In this document: piece after piece, positions 1 through 11,769 of the stretch
How positions within the stretch are numbered: the first letter of the stretch is position 1
How the letters are laid out: each line of letters starts with the position of its first letter
Origin: Penium margaritaceum
Taxonomy: Eukaryota > Streptophyta > Zygnematophyceae > Desmidiales > Peniaceae
DNA length: 64,000 bases
Assembly (NCBI GenBank): GCA_023375785.1
Contig: SZWC01000805.1
Coordinates: forward strand, 83,584-147,583
Direction of reading: 5' to 3'
Program-made: the position numbers and the translations under genes
The notes under the pieces: model-generated
Databases searched by the model: none
Seen by the model: only the letters and a program-made list of their open reading frames with translations
Told to the model about the DNA's origin: nothing

Positions 1-139
1 GGCTGACTTGCCCAAGCTCTAGCTCTATATGTACTCCATCATTTTGAGTGATTGAACAACCATTCTTCAGCACAAGTGCTGCCTTTCCAATCACACATGC
101 TCGCTGCTCCAAGGCTCCCTCTCTTCTTTAGTTCCAACA
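1..139 (+). repeat. Copia family A LTR, 3' end (cut by window edge)
   Basis: This is the last 139 bp of a family A LTR in plus orientation. It matches the ends of the LTRs at 12969-13711 and 49773-50506 and closes with the family terminus TTCCAACA. It carries the TATA-like CTCTATATGTA about 105 bp before the end, as its sisters do. The rest of the LTR and any element body lie outside the window on the left, so it could be a solo LTR or a 3' LTR. Confidence 0.85.
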
Positions 140-510
140 ACTGTCTAGGGTGGCCTTATGGGGAGGCCCCTTGAAGGAGCCACTGGGAGCACTGACTAGA
201 GACTATACAAAACCTGTCATTTGCATTTGATTATATCTTCATCTCTTACTGTTGAGAATTGGGAGAAAAATAATCCCTTGTTGGCCACTAAGAAAGAGGA
301 TAAAGAACAAGTGTAAGTACCTATTTGACGTGTAGCATTGCTTGTTGGGTGAGAGTTAAGAACACTGTCCGGCCATGGTTTGGACAAGCTAAGTGAAGCT
401 TTCAGTATGGAAACACCACTCAGTGGGTGATCTCTACCTTGGTTGAAATACCAAGGGCGGTCGGCGGTTTGCGTGTCGGCGCCGTTTACTCTAGACCGTG
501 GCCAAGTGCG
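140..510 (+). repeat. Divergent family B-like LTR fragment
   Basis: The stretch aligns only loosely to the last half of a family B LTR. Shared landmarks are the AAGGAGCCACTG block near 174, an ACCTGTCA block near 210, the CTTGGTTG..ATACCAAG block near 438 and the TCTAGACCG block near 490. The middle is poorly matched. It may be an old B copy or a related subfamily. It directly adjoins the 5' LTR of B1. Confidence 0.5.
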
Positions 511-1261
511 GAGTGACAATTTGGACATGCATAGGATAGTCGATGCATGCACTGCTCCCTTGAAGTCAGTCCCCTAAGTCTGGTCCGTATGGACAAGGCA
601 TGAACTACTCCTTTGGAGTAAGTCCCATTGGTCTGATCTCAATAGTATACCAGCCAGCAAACACTACCTAGGATAACTCCTTGTGGCTTAGACGTTCCAG
701 AGTAGCTTTCTAGAGCGAGAGGTCACTTGGTTAAAGTCCAGCCCCGACCAATTTTCTTTGTGACCAAAAGGGGGACAGGAAGGTTATAAGGGACATCATA
801 GAATATTCCGAGGTCCTTCTTGGTAGTTGGCTCCACTTGGCGGTCACAAGGAGCGCCATGTAGGCAGGGGGGATAACGTAATCCACAGTGCCCCAAAAGA
901 GGTTCATCCAAGGTGCCACTACGCGCCTAGGCTAGAGGCTAGCTCTAGGACTATACGAACCTAACAATTGCCTATTCGTGAGGATAGTTCTTACCTTTGA
1001 GTCTCCTCATTGAGTTTTCTACCAGAGGTAGACACTAAAGAAGCATTGGATGGTCTAAGCCCTAGGAGTTTGCTCCTTTCGCGAAAGTGACTAGGTGCTA
1101 AGGTCACACTACAAGAAAGTGATTCCTATGAAATACTCAATGTGGAACATCGGCTTTGAGGATGATATCATCTCTTGGTTGCAATACCACGAGCGGTTGG
1201 TCGGAACCATTGTGTCGGAACCTGTTTTTTAGACTGAACCCACAGTTTAGGCAAGTTCACA
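511..1261 (+). repeat. B1 5' LTR
   Basis: This is about 750 bp matching the B LTRs at 11770-12536, 37678-38442, 41216-41897 and 34309-35508. The first few bases of the family LTR are not clear on the left. The right end (GCAAGTTCACA) corresponds to the family end GCAGGTTGACA. Small reading frames inside it have no support as genes. Confidence 0.8.
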
Positions 1262-1650
1262 AACATTATGACCCCACACTGACTAGTTGTAAGGCACGCT
1301 TCTGCGCACTTTCTCGTCCTCTCTGTCTTGCAGCGCGCAACTGGTCCATGAGCTCCATCATCTCCATCTGCTCCATCAGCTGTAATGGCGGGTGCTGGCA
1401 CTTAGCAAACAAGGGCCCAGGATAAGCTCTGTCCTTGGAGGTACGATCCTAAGGTCGTAATCAAGATAAGCTCTCCCCTTGGAGGCACGACCCTGGGTTT
1501 TCTAGTGTGCGTTCTTCTCTGTTTGCAGGCGATTAACGGCAAAGGGATAAGCGAAGGATATGTACCTTCCAAACGGGTAGCAGATAATAGCCTATATCAG
1601 CCTTCATCGGCCTCTACGAAGAAGAGAAGAAGAGAAGAATAGAATCAGTA
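1262..1650 (+). other. B1 leader with 44-bp direct duplication
   Basis: This is the untranslated leader between the 5' LTR and gag. A block beginning GATAAGCTCT and containing CTTGGAGG.ACGA occurs at 1421 and again at 1465, a 44-bp step. The same pair occurs in the leaders of B2 (about 38603 and 38647) and B4 (minus strand, about 14448-14502). The primer site next to the LTR is eroded here but readable in B2 and B4. Confidence 0.7.
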
Positions 1651-2470
1651 TGACGACTCCTACGACGCTCACTCTCAAGCAAGTCAATGGTGGGATATCA
1701 AAGTTCACAGGATTTGATTTTCCCTTGTAGAGATGGCAAATTGAGATTGTCATGAGGGTGAGTGGCTACTTGAAGATGTTCCTTGGAGAAGAGGTTGAAC
1801 CTCCAAAAACAGATCCTGGATATGAAGCGTGGAGTGTCAAAAATGACATGGCGCTTTGGATTCTTGTGACATTAGTGCATGAGTCCCAACATGCCCACCT
1901 CCAAGGTATTACACATGTATCAAAAGCTTATGAGAAGCTTGATTGTATACACCAATCAACAGCTCTTGCAAATTGCCCTTTCATCCTTCAAAAGTTGAGT
2001 TTGATGAGGGTGAGCGGGAGTGAGTCGATTGTGGACTTTGTGTTGTAGTTTGAAGGACTACTACAGCAAGTGACCCAAATGAACTGGGAAATCGACACCA
2101 ACACGTAGGCCATGATCCTCCTTGTGGCGCTCCCTCAAATTTGGGATCATGTAATCACCGTCTTTGGCTATTGGAAGCAATAGGATTAGACGTATGAGGC
2201 AGTGTCCAAGTACGTGCCCAAGGAGGTCATGCGTCGCAGCTGTAGTGAGGCAAACATTTCAGCCTATGGTGCACAGTACGATGGTCATGGCAACAATTCC
2301 TCTTTTGGTTAGAGCAGGAGCAGAAACGGTGGCAGTTGAGGAAACGGCAATGGTGGCGGTAGAAAGAGTTCAAAGCGTCATGGGAAGTGCCATAACTGTG
2401 GCAAGCCTGGGCATTGGGTACAGGAGTAAGGACTCCCAAGAAGGAAGACAAAGATTATGGTGGTAGATAT
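1651..2470 (+). pseudogene. B1 gag remnant (UBN2-like, zinc knuckle)
   Basis: This is the remnant of the capsid/nucleocapsid gene of a Copia element. The gag start (MTTPTTLTL) is readable at 1651. A central block with MRVSGYLKMFLGEE and a helical segment around LVHESQHAHLQG match B2 and B4. The C-terminal part holds a CCHC-type knuckle of the form CHNCGKPGHW near 2388-2425, preceded by a Gly/Ser-rich tract. In a live element it would package the RNA in cytoplasmic particles. It is broken. Confidence 0.75.
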
Positions 2471-5285
2471 GATGGTAAAGGAAAGGGTAAAGGGAGTTGA
2501 CGAACATGATGGCAGAGAGCGTGCCAGCAACCAAGGGAGCAACACTGCTCAAGCTAGAGCCTACGAGCTCGACTCTGGCACAACGTACCACCGTTCAAGG
2601 GAGAAAGATGGGTTCATCTCCATTAAGGACACTGAACGTAGCTTCAGGTGTACCAACGACAGTCTTGTCCATGCGCAAGGCGAGGGAGATAAGTTGATCA
2701 GCATCAACGTGAACGGTGATGAAAAGACGTGAAGCTGGAGAACGTCGTCTACATGCCGTCTTTCGTGACAAACCTCTTGTCAGTGTCCAAAATCACAAAC
2801 CACAACATGACGTTTGTCTTCACGGACGAGGAGGCCGTGATTGTCAAGAACAAGGACATCAAGATCTCCTATCCCAAGGAGATTCTTGTCCCACAGGTCG
2901 TAAGAGTTTGTGGACTCTACGTAATGTAGACGAAACCCCTTTAAAGTACTAATGAGGGGTATGCGGTGGTTAATGAGCCAAAGTCTCGAAAGCCTGATGT
3001 TGCACCACAAGATGTCACCATGGCGGCGAACTCCATCAACACAGATGCTGAGCTCTTGCACAGGCGGTGTGACCATGTGGTCGACAGCACACTGCAAGCT
3101 ATGTAGTAGCAGGAAGTGGTTCATGGGATGGAGGGATACAAGGCCAAGAATGAGGGGAAGTACAAAAAGCTGTGTGAGCCATGCCTCCAAGGCAAGGCAA
3201 AGAGAAAGCCCTTTGAGCGTAATCGGCAATGTGCGGCAATTATCTTGGACCTGATTCACTCTGATGTGTGCGGACCACTTTGCACTCCATCGAACAGTGA
3301 CAGGAAGTATTTCTTAACCATAGTCGCAAGATGTGGATCTACTTACTGTAGACAAAGGAAGAGGTCAAGGAGAAGTTGCAAGAGTTTGTCGCCATGGTAG
3401 AGCGGCAGACAAGCAAGAAGGTCAAGGTACTGCGCACGGACAACATTGTGAATACGAGGCGAGCAAAGGCTGGTTGAGCCAACACTACATGAACCACCAG
3501 ACGACCACGCTTTAAACCCTCCAAAGCAAAGATGTTTTCTAACGCATGAACTAGACTATACTCGGCATGATACGAAGCATGCTCTTCCACGCCAAACTTC
3601 CACCTTGCTTCTGGGTTGAAGTTGCAAGAACTGCTTGCTACCTTGTGAATCTCACTCCGAGGGTCGTACTTGGAAGGCGTGGTAAGAAGCAGGAAGAGAA
3701 GCAGCTCACGATGCCACAGGAAGCTTGGTCAGGGAAGAAGCCATATGCCTCCCACTTGAGGGTCTTTGGCTGTACTGCATAGGCAAAGGTCCAAGCAGGA
3801 GAAGGAAGTGGCAAACTGGATGCACGTATCCATAAGTGTGTAATGGTCGGATACGACACCGCACACAAGGCGTAATGGCTGTGGAATCAAGGGGCTAGAA
3901 AGCTCGTCTAGTTTGATGAAAGGACGCTCGGCAAGAGAGAGTCGCAATACCCTGTCCATGCTTCTAAATTAGGAGAGCGATTGTGTTACTCGAGTCAGGT
4001 GATTAGGTACCAGAAACATGGTAGATGGTGCTAGTGAAGGATGGTATTATAGAGAGAGTCGTTTTGCAGGCTGACACGACGGGCTCTGACACTCAGTCTG
4101 AGTCGTCCGAGGCCTTTGAGTCAAAATCTAAGGCCGGTGGCTCTTCCTCAAACAACCGATCTCTTACTGCGCAGGTGCTGCAAAAGTTACTAAGCCTTGA
4201 AGCACCGCCAGCAAGACCTCAACGTAGTACGCGAAAGAAGAAACCTCCGCCTAAGTACGATGCTAAGAGTGCGGAATGGACCAGACTCAGGTGGTCATGC
4301 TTGGCTCAGGGAGAGCCCGTGACCACAACGGAGGCTATGAACATGCCAGATACGGCCAAGTGGAAGGAGGCAGTGGATAGCGAACTCGCATCCATTGAAA
4401 AGAACGGAACATGGGTTCAGGTGGATTGGTTCCATAGCGCGCATGTGGTGGGGTCAAAGGGGGTAATCCGGAAAAATCTAAGGAGGATGGTAGTATCGAC
4501 AAGTACAAGGCAAGAGTTGTGGCGAACGAGTTTTCCCAGCGTGTAAGCTCAGAGTACGAGGAGACCTTTGTGCCTGTCGTCACCTTTACCTCCATCAGAT
4601 CCATGTTGGGCATTGCTGTTGGAAAAGATCTAGAGGTCTACCAGATGGATGTCAAGACAGCTTTCCTCAACGGGAAGCTAGACAAAGAAGTGCTGATGGA
4701 AATGCTCGAGGGAGTAAAAGCTCCAGACAGCAAGGTTTGGAAACTCGTCAAAGTACTCTACGGGCTGAAACAGGCCCCAAGGATGTGGTACAAGGAGATG
4801 GATGGCTTTATGGCCATGCTCACCATCACGTACTGCCGGAATGATACTTGTGTCTATGTGTGGGAGGATGAGGAAGGCTTGATGCTGGTTGCATTGAACG
4901 TGGATGACCTGATCATCTGCTTGTCATCCGTCGAGCTGTTGAACAAGGTGAAAAAAGATTGTAGCAACTGGTTCAAGGTGAAGGACATCAGTCTGCTCAA
5001 GTTCTACTAGGGGATAGCTGTCCACCGCAATCAAGCAGCAGGCACCTTCGAGCTGAACCAAACCAAGAACATCATACAAGTCCTCAAGTGCTACAACATG
5101 GAGGATTGCAAGCCAATCAATAGTGAGCACGTTTGTAGCCAATCCAATGCCACAGCAGTGGCAAGTAATCAAGCTCATCATGCGCTATCTACAGAAGACC
5201 CGACACATGGAACTCTATTTTGGAGGCCAAGAAGGATCCGACCTGTTGCGGCTGGTGTGCTACACAGATGTCGACTGGGGAGGAA
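2471..5285 (+). pseudogene. B1 pol remnant: protease, integrase, RT
   Basis: Parts run in Copia order. A protease-like DSGTT.H motif lies near 2570. A GAG-pre-integrase segment (NLLSVSKI) lies near 2770. The integrase zinc region and core (CEPCLQGKAKRK; LIHSDVCGPL) lie near 3175-3290, and the integrase C-terminal part extends to about 3900. RT follows from about 4380, with QMDVKTAFLNG near 4643, LYGLKQAPRMWY near 4757 and the NVDDLI catalytic box near 4898. The start of RNase H (YTDVDW) lies near 5262, and the region ends where A1 is inserted. It is a broken fossil with more than a dozen breaks across gag and pol. Confidence 0.85.
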
Positions 5286-5290
5286 GAATC

Positions 5291-6029
5291 TATTCAAACT
5301 CGAGGAGAGAGGGAGCCTTGGAGCAGCGAGCATATGGAACTGGAAGGGCATGACTTGTGCTGAAGAATAGTTGTTGAATTACTCAAAATGATAGAGTACA
5401 TATAGAGCTAGAGCTTGGGCAAGTCAGCCCTCTCACAAGCATCAGCACTTAGCCACGGAGGCTAAGGCTCACACACTAGAGTCCATAATCTCATATAAGG
5501 GAGGAAATCAGCCTAGCAATCAGGCTGGCCACTTACACACGACCTAGAGATCTAGAAAATGCTCTCATGGCACACTCCTAGTGGTCACATAACCCACAAT
5601 CCCATGGAGAATTGCCATGTGTCCATGGAAAGCACACAAGGATCTCACCTTACCTAAAAAGTAAGGAGAGGTACCTTTTTCGTAGCTAGCGCCCTCTGAC
5701 AAGGCAACCCAAGAATCTACGATCTGTTTGGATATTTCTTCCATCAGGTCTTGACCCTGGACCTCTTGCCTTTTTTCATTTCTCACGCTAAGGCATGGAG
5801 CCATCGTCCATGGTCACACGGATATTGGCGGTCGATGACCCCGGAAACTTGGAAAAATCATATCTCTTAATCCGACCGTTGGATCGGCCTCAAACATGGA
5901 CCGCAGACATTTTGTCGCCTGATCTTTCAAATGGCGAGGTTGGGTCAACAACAAGAGTAGGCATCTAGTAGTTTTGTGGAACTTGCTCCTATAGACCTGA
6001 AATTGAGCCGGATGGATTCTTTCCCAATA
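5291..6029 (-). repeat. A1 3' LTR
   Basis: This is a 739-bp LTR. Read on the minus strand it starts just after the purine-rich tract (complement of 6030-6045) and ends at 5291. All family A LTRs share an inverted pair TCAGCCT/AGGCTGA around a 7-base loop, a TATA-like CTCTATATGTA, and a CCGATCCAACGGTCGG-type short palindrome. Confidence 0.92.
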
Positions 6030-6099
6030 ATCTCCTACTTTGCCGTAGTCAGATTGGGCTAAGTCCACATGCCTTCATGCAGAACTGTTGTTTCTGAGG

Positions 6100-8860
6100 G
6101 GTCACTAGCTTGGTGCAGAAATTAATGACCTTCTTGCTGGTTAATAGCACCCTCCTGCTTGATAGCACCCTCCTGCACCATGTGCCTGATGAAGTGATAT
6201 GCAATGTCAATGTGCTTGGTGCGTGCATGGTACCCGGGATTCTTGGCAAATGCAATTGCGCTCCGGTTGTCGACGCACACAAGAACTGGAACTGCTGTAC
6301 TCCCACTCATCTTAGCCATGTGACGCTGAAGCCAAACGGCTTACTTGGCTCCAAAGCTAAGAGACATATATAGCTTCCGTGCTTGAGGAGGCCTCAACCA
6401 CTTGCCGCTTGCTTCACAAGCTGATGGCCCCACCATTCATGAGGAACACATGTCGAGAGATAGACTTGCGGTCCTCAGGGTTTGAAGCCCAATCTGCGTC
6501 TATATAGCCGATGATGTTGTTGTCGTTGCCATTGTAGGTGATGCCAATGTTGATGGTTTGAGCAAGGTAGCGGAAGATCCGCTTCACTACCTTCTGGTGC
6601 TCAGGTCCGGGATTGGCCATGTGGTGGCTCATAGCCCTAACAGTGTGTGCGAGGTCTGGCCTAGTTGCAACCATCAGATACATGAGTCTGCCGACAGTGT
6701 TTTGGTACTTCTGCCGCTCAGCTGCATCTGCTTCTCCATTGAAGCTCACGAGGTACCGCCGTGTCTCCAGGGGCATGCCAATGAGTTTTGCCTCTGCCAT
6801 GCTGAACTACTGCAAGACATCCTTGATGTAGCGGCTCTACTGCAGTGAGAGAGAGCATGATTTCTGGTCACATGTGATCTGGATACCGAGGAAGTATGAT
6901 GCCTCTCCAAGATCAGACATTTGGAAGCGCTCCTACATGGCCACCTTGAACTCTTGTAGTGTAGACATGTTGTTGGCGGGGAGAAGCATGTCATCCTTAT
7001 ACACGATGATGGTAAGGACCTCATGCTCATGCTGCCAGCAATAGACGCTGTAGTCACACTCGCTACGCTCGAACCCCATGCACTGTAACGTCGCATCCAC
7101 CTTCAAGTTCCAAGCACGCGACGCTTGCTTAAGGCCATACAGCCATTTATGCACCTTACAAACCAAGTACGCCTGGCCATCCATGACGAGCCCCTGCGGC
7201 TGCTCCATGTAAATCTCCTCCTTAAGGTCAGCGTTCAGGAATGTCGTCTTGACGTCCATGTGGTGGACCTCAAAGTCCTTTACTGCTGCATAGGAAAGGA
7301 GCGTATACACAGAGGCAAACTTGGGAACAGGGGCAAAGGTTTCTGTGTAATCGATGTGCCCTTCCTCCGAGTAGTCCTCGATGACCAGCCTTGTCTTGTA
7401 GGTTGCCATCTGCTCTCCACTTCTTCTTGAACACCCACTTGCACTTCATCACCTTACGTCCAGGTGGACGCTCACTCAGCTCGTACATACCGTTGTCGAG
7501 CTGCGATTGTATCTCTTCCTGTACAACTTGCGCCAAATCTACTGAATCTGGTGCCTCTTTACAAACAATGTTGGTGTAGATGACGTTGCTCTCGTTGAAG
7601 ACAACATCCTCGGAGATGATGACATGGCCTCTATCCCTCTCGTAAAGGCGATATGCCTTACTTGCCACGTCGTAGCCAATCATCAGCATCTCCGCGCTCT
7701 TTGCGTCCCACTTTTGCCGCTTCTCCTTTGGCGCGTGCATGTGCGCCAAGCTGCCAAACGCGCGAAGATGACCGACGCTCGGCTTCTTGCCAAACCATGC
7801 CTTGTACGGCGTCATCTGCTTTAGGCCCTTGGTTGGACTGCGGTTCTTGATATATATATTGCAGTGCTCACTGCTTCCGCCCAAAAGTCGTGGGTGAGTT
7901 GAGCCGCGTGCAGCATGGAGCATGCTGACAAAACGATGGTGCGGTTGGTGCGTTCTGCTACGCCATTAGCTTGCGGCGAGTATGGCGCGGTACGCTCCAC
8001 CTTGATGCCTGCTTCTGTGAGGTAGTCCTGGAACTGCTTGCTCATGTACTCTCCACCACGGTCGTTGCGGAGCTCCTTGATTTTCTTCTAGGCCTCGATC
8101 TCCACCATGGCCTTGAACTCCTTGAACCTGTCAAAGAACTGGTCCTTGGAGGAAAGGAAGTACATAGCTGTGTAACGGCTAAAATCATCAATGAGGGTGA
8201 GAAAATACCTAGAGCGTCCAAAGCTCTAGGTCAGCATTTGGCCACACAAATCTGTGTGGACCAGCTCCCGCACCTCCTTCGTGCGCTCCTCTGCTCCAGA
8301 GAACGCCTCGCGATGCTGCTTCCCCTCTAAACAACCGATGCACAAGTGTTGCTCAAAGTTAGAGATGGTGGGTAAGTCACGCACTATTTGCTTTGTTTGA
8401 AGTTGCTGCAAGGCGCGCATGCTGATGTCGCCGTAGCGCGCATGCCAGATTTTGCCATTTGTGGCATGCACCACTGCTGCAAGACTCTGCTCGCGCAAGA
8501 TCTTGGTCACCCCGAGCAGGCGGTACATGTCGCCTTCTTTCACCGACTTGGCCAACTCCTCTCTTGTTTCCTTCTCGAAGATGTAGCCATAGTTGTCATC
8601 AAAGACGACTCGTAGTCCCGTGTTTGTGAGAGAGGACGGTGAGAGAAGATTAAACACAGCATTAGGTACATACACCAGGCCATGGAATACTCCCAGTTCA
8701 ATGCCAGGCGGGGCCTCCAACCACATCTCTAAAATCCCAATCCCCTCAGCATACACCACCCGATCATCACTCAAGTCAATCGGACGGGGGGGAATGGAGA
8801 GCAGCTGCGTAAACCATTCCTTGTGGTGCGTCAGGCTCATGGTACACTAGGAGTCTTTGT
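6100..8860 (-). pseudogene. A1 pol remnant
   Basis: Reading on the minus strand, the protease and pre-integrase area lies at about 8860-8300 and includes THHKEWFTQLL and the VYAEGIGI and FNLLS segments. The integrase zinc region (IWHARYG; LCIGCLEGK) lies near 8460-8330. The integrase core and C-terminal part (VHTDLCG; PYSPQANGVAERTNRT; AWFGKKPSVGHLRAFGS) extend to about 7650. RT lies at 7410-6800, with HHMDVKTTFLN and LYGLKQASRAW. RNase H follows to about 6120, with YIDADWASNPEDRKS and a VDNRSAIAFAKNP box. All parts are recognisable by comparison with A5. It is broken. Confidence 0.88.
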
Positions 8861-9904
8861 ACCATGCCAGATCCGCCTTCTCCTTCTGCGACATGTCAGA
8901 CTTTGCGATTAAGATACGGTCACGCACCTCCTTGGTCACATTCATGTTACCAAAATGGTGCACGCCGGTCTGGTTCTGCTACTACTGCTGCTGCTGCTGT
9001 TGACGATGTTGTGACTGCTTCTGCGGTTGCTATGGAGATTTTTGCTTTTGGTGATGTTGCTCCTTCTAGTCCCTATTGAACTTGAAGCACTCTTTCTTGT
9101 AGTGTCCCTCTTTCTGGCAATAGTGGCACTTGCTCTTCTTCTTGCCTCTCTGCTGCCCAAACTGCTTCTAATGCAATTTTTGTGAGCCCATGGCCATGAA
9201 AGCTGCTTTACTACTACTGCTGCTGACATTGCGCTTTACGGCATTGTGACGCAACTCTACCTGCACCAAGTGCGTGCAGATGAAGTCCAGGTCAAGAGTC
9301 CGCAGGCACTCAAATGTCTCTCGCACTGTGTCATAGCTTGTTGGAAATCTCCCAGCAAGAGAAGAATGAAGCGCGTGTCTTCCACAGGGTTGTAGGCCGC
9401 TTTCACTTGCTTCGCCAGCTCCTTTGCCCTGTCCAAGTACGCCTCCATCCCTTCGACACCCTGTATTGTCAATGCTATCATCTTCTCCTCCAAAAACATG
9501 AGGAATGTAGTCTCCTTAATCTTTTACTTCTTGCACAACTTGTCCCACCCCTCTTTTGTAGTAGTCTTGTCATTCACGTACTGAAGATGTGGGTTGGAGA
9601 TGGTATTGACAAGCAGCCTGTAAGCCTGCCTGTCCTCCTTCTTCGACTCCTCATATGCCGCTACTGTAGTTGTAGATGAAGTTGCATCTACTGCACCTTT
9701 CTGTAGCATCTTCCCTGCCACCACCTCTAATATGGTGATGCGTTTTGTGTGTGGAGGCGGAGCGCGCTCGTCGCCGCTCACAACCTCCCACAAACCCCTC
9801 TCCTCCAAAAGGAGGCGGGTACGGATCTTCCAAAACGTGAAGTTGGCGTGTCCTTCAAGCCTCTTCAAGGACTGGGCTACTGTTACCATGCCTGCTGTTG
9901 CCAT
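8861..9904 (-). pseudogene. A1 gag remnant (UBN2-like, Gln-rich tail)
   Basis: The start MATAGMVTVAQSLKRLEG at 9904 matches the A5 and A3 gag starts. The UBN2-type core (FTFWKIRTRLLLEERGLWEV, later LLVNTISNPHLQYV) is followed by a segment on particle-forming helices (EAYLDRAKELAKQ). A CCHC knuckle (CHYCQKEGHYKKEC) lies near 9140-9090. A glutamine-rich linker encoded by CAG/CAA triplets lies at about 9060-8975, before protease. It is broken. Confidence 0.85.
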
Positions 9905-10530
9905 TGTGACTCTTGGTGATGCTCAGTGCTGCCCTTGAGTGGCAGCGCTACCCTTGCTTCTGCTGTTGCTTCTGCTAGAAAACTGTGTGAGTTAAAATGG
10001 ACTATAGAGGCTTGCAAACTGGGAATTTTGGAAAACGGCGCCCACCACTGAAAACTTCACCTCAAACCCTTTGAGATCCACCCATAAACAGGGACATCAA
10101 CAGGAGATTTTGAATGATATGCCCTCTTGAAAACACGGTATGTTTCTGCTCCTACTCAAGCTCAGACCAGCGAGCTTGTAAACAATATTTCTTCCAAACG
10201 TACAAATGGAATGCAAATATTTTTGAACCAATGGAAAGATTAGGGAAAATATTTCAATTCATATGTGGAACTTTTTCAATTTGGCAAAGAAACAAGTGGG
10301 TTATGGTCATCACAAGGCGACAATTGTACTCAAAGAGAAGAGTGTAGCCCTGGCAACCATCGTTTTGAGCATAACTTTCATTTCGATTGTTAGATCTTTG
10401 CGATTTGGTGCTTGTTGGAAAGCTTGTCTGTTGAACTTGAAGATCCAATAGTCGATTGTCAAATTTGATGAAGGTTCAACCTCAACCCTTCACTCGAAAC
10501 GCGACGGCCCTTGTTGGCTCAAAGTGGCAG
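9905..10530 (-). other. A1 leader
   Basis: This is about 625 bp of untranslated leader between the primer site and gag. It is similar in order to the leaders of A5 (23040-23661) and A4 (27150-27567). No conserved reading frame is visible. Its length is typical for a Copia packaging leader. Confidence 0.7.
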
Positions 10531-10548
10531 AACTTGGCTCTGATACCA
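10531..10548 (-). other. A1 primer-binding site (initiator tRNA-Met 3' end)
   Basis: The minus strand reads TGGTATCAGAGCCAAGTT, two bases inside the 5' LTR. It is complementary to the 3' end of plant initiator tRNA-Met (...CCTGGCTCTGATACCA), the usual plant Copia primer. Confidence 0.92.
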
Positions 10549-10550
10549 AG

Positions 10551-11290
10551 GGTTGGAACAGGAGGAGAGAGGGAGCCTTGGAGCAGCGAGCATATGGGAC
10601 TAGAAGGACATCACTTGTACTGAAGAATGGTTTTTGAATCACTCAAAATGATGGAGTACATACAGAGCTAGAGCTTCAACAAGTCAACCCCCTCAGAAGC
10701 CACACCACCTAGCCATGGAGGCGAACGCTCACACACTAGAGTCCATAATCTCACACAAGGGAAAAAAATCAGCCTAGCAATCAGGCTGGGAACTCACACA
10801 CGACCTAGGGTACTAGAAAGTGCTCTCATGACACACTCCTAGTGGTGACATAACCCACAATCCGATGGAGAACCGCCATGTGTCAATGGCTAGTACAAAA
10901 GGATCTCACCTCACCTATAAAGTAAGAGGAGGTACCTTTTTCCTAGTCAGCACACTCTGACAAGGCAACCCAAGAATCTAGGACCTTTTTCGATATTTCT
11001 CCCATCAGGTCTTGACCCTGGACCTCTTGTCCTTTTTCTTTTCACAGGCTAAGGCATGGAGCCATCGCCCATGGTGACTCGGATATCGGCGGTCGATGAT
11101 CCCAAGAACTTTGAAAATTGATATCTCCCAATCCGACTGTTGGATAAGCCTCAAACTTGGACCATAGATATTTTGCCACCTGATCTTTCCATTGATGAAG
11201 TCGGATTGACGATAGGAGTAGGCATCTTGTAGTTTCCTGGAACGCTCTCCTGTGGACATGAAACTAAGCCGGATGGCTCCTTTCCCAACA
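10551..11290 (-). repeat. A1 5' LTR
   Basis: This is a 740-bp LTR. Its outer end TTCCCAACA (plus strand) abuts the GAATC target duplication at 11291, and its inner end meets the primer site. Confidence 0.92.
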
Positions 11291-11769
11291 GAATCGATGG
11301 CACAAAGTCCATCTCGGGCTTTGTGTGCCTCTTGAACGGTGATGCAGTCTCTTGGGCAAGTAGAAAGCAAGACTGTGTTTGCCTCTCTACCGCTGAGGCA
11401 GAGTACATCGCTCTGTCATAGTAGCTACGCAGTTTCCTTGCCGAGATGAAAGTGCCACAAATGGAGGCAACAGAGGTGTGCATCGACAACGAGAGTGCCA
11501 TGCAAATGGCACGTGATGATGTTATCTCCTAACGGACCAAGTACATCGACGTTAGGTACCACTACCCACGTGACTTGGTTGCAAAGGAGATTGTAGACCT
11601 AGAAGTGTATAGACTCGCAGACTGCATGAGAAAGGCGCTCGACAGCGAATTGCACTCTTCAGTTACTCGAGGCATTTGTATGGTCAACGTATAGAACGGA
11701 GACTAAGGACGAGACTACTCGGGAGAGGAGAGATCTCAGAGCTAATGGACAGAGATGCAAGGGCTAGTT
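11291..11769 (+). pseudogene. B1 RNase H end and purine tract
   Basis: This is the rest of the B1 RNase H domain after the A1 insertion. Motifs ISGFVCLLNGDAVSWAS and TAEAEYIA lie at about 11305-11410, followed by the C-terminal integrase-like tail seen in B2 (40760-41150). A short purine-rich stretch just before 11770 would prime plus-strand synthesis. It is broken. Confidence 0.8.

Larger units (their letters stand above)
5291..11290 (-). mobile_element. A1: full-length Copia family A element inside B1
   Basis: A1 is a minus-strand Ty1/Copia element of exactly 6,000 bp with LTRs of 739 and 740 bp, a tRNA primer site, leader, gag, pol and purine-rich tract. The target duplication GAATC flanks it. 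In coding order the parts are 5' LTR 10551-11290, primer site 10531-10548, leader to about 9905, gag, protease, integrase, RT, RNase H, and 3' LTR 5291-6029. The two LTRs differ at roughly 13% of the first 330 positions compared by eye. That is an old insertion, a few million years if a grass-like LTR rate applies. Both ends are present but the element is broken, with a dozen or more breaks. Confidence 0.93.

Noticed and set aside
723-919. Small frames inside family B LTRs (723-919, 11985-12203, 35075-35299)
   Set aside because: They recur only because the LTR recurs, lie in non-coding LTR sequence, and are not kept open in all copies.
10531-10548. tRNA gene at the primer sites
   Set aside because: Only the 18 bases complementary to the tRNA 3' end are present, next to an LTR. 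No cloverleaf or internal promoter boxes surround them.
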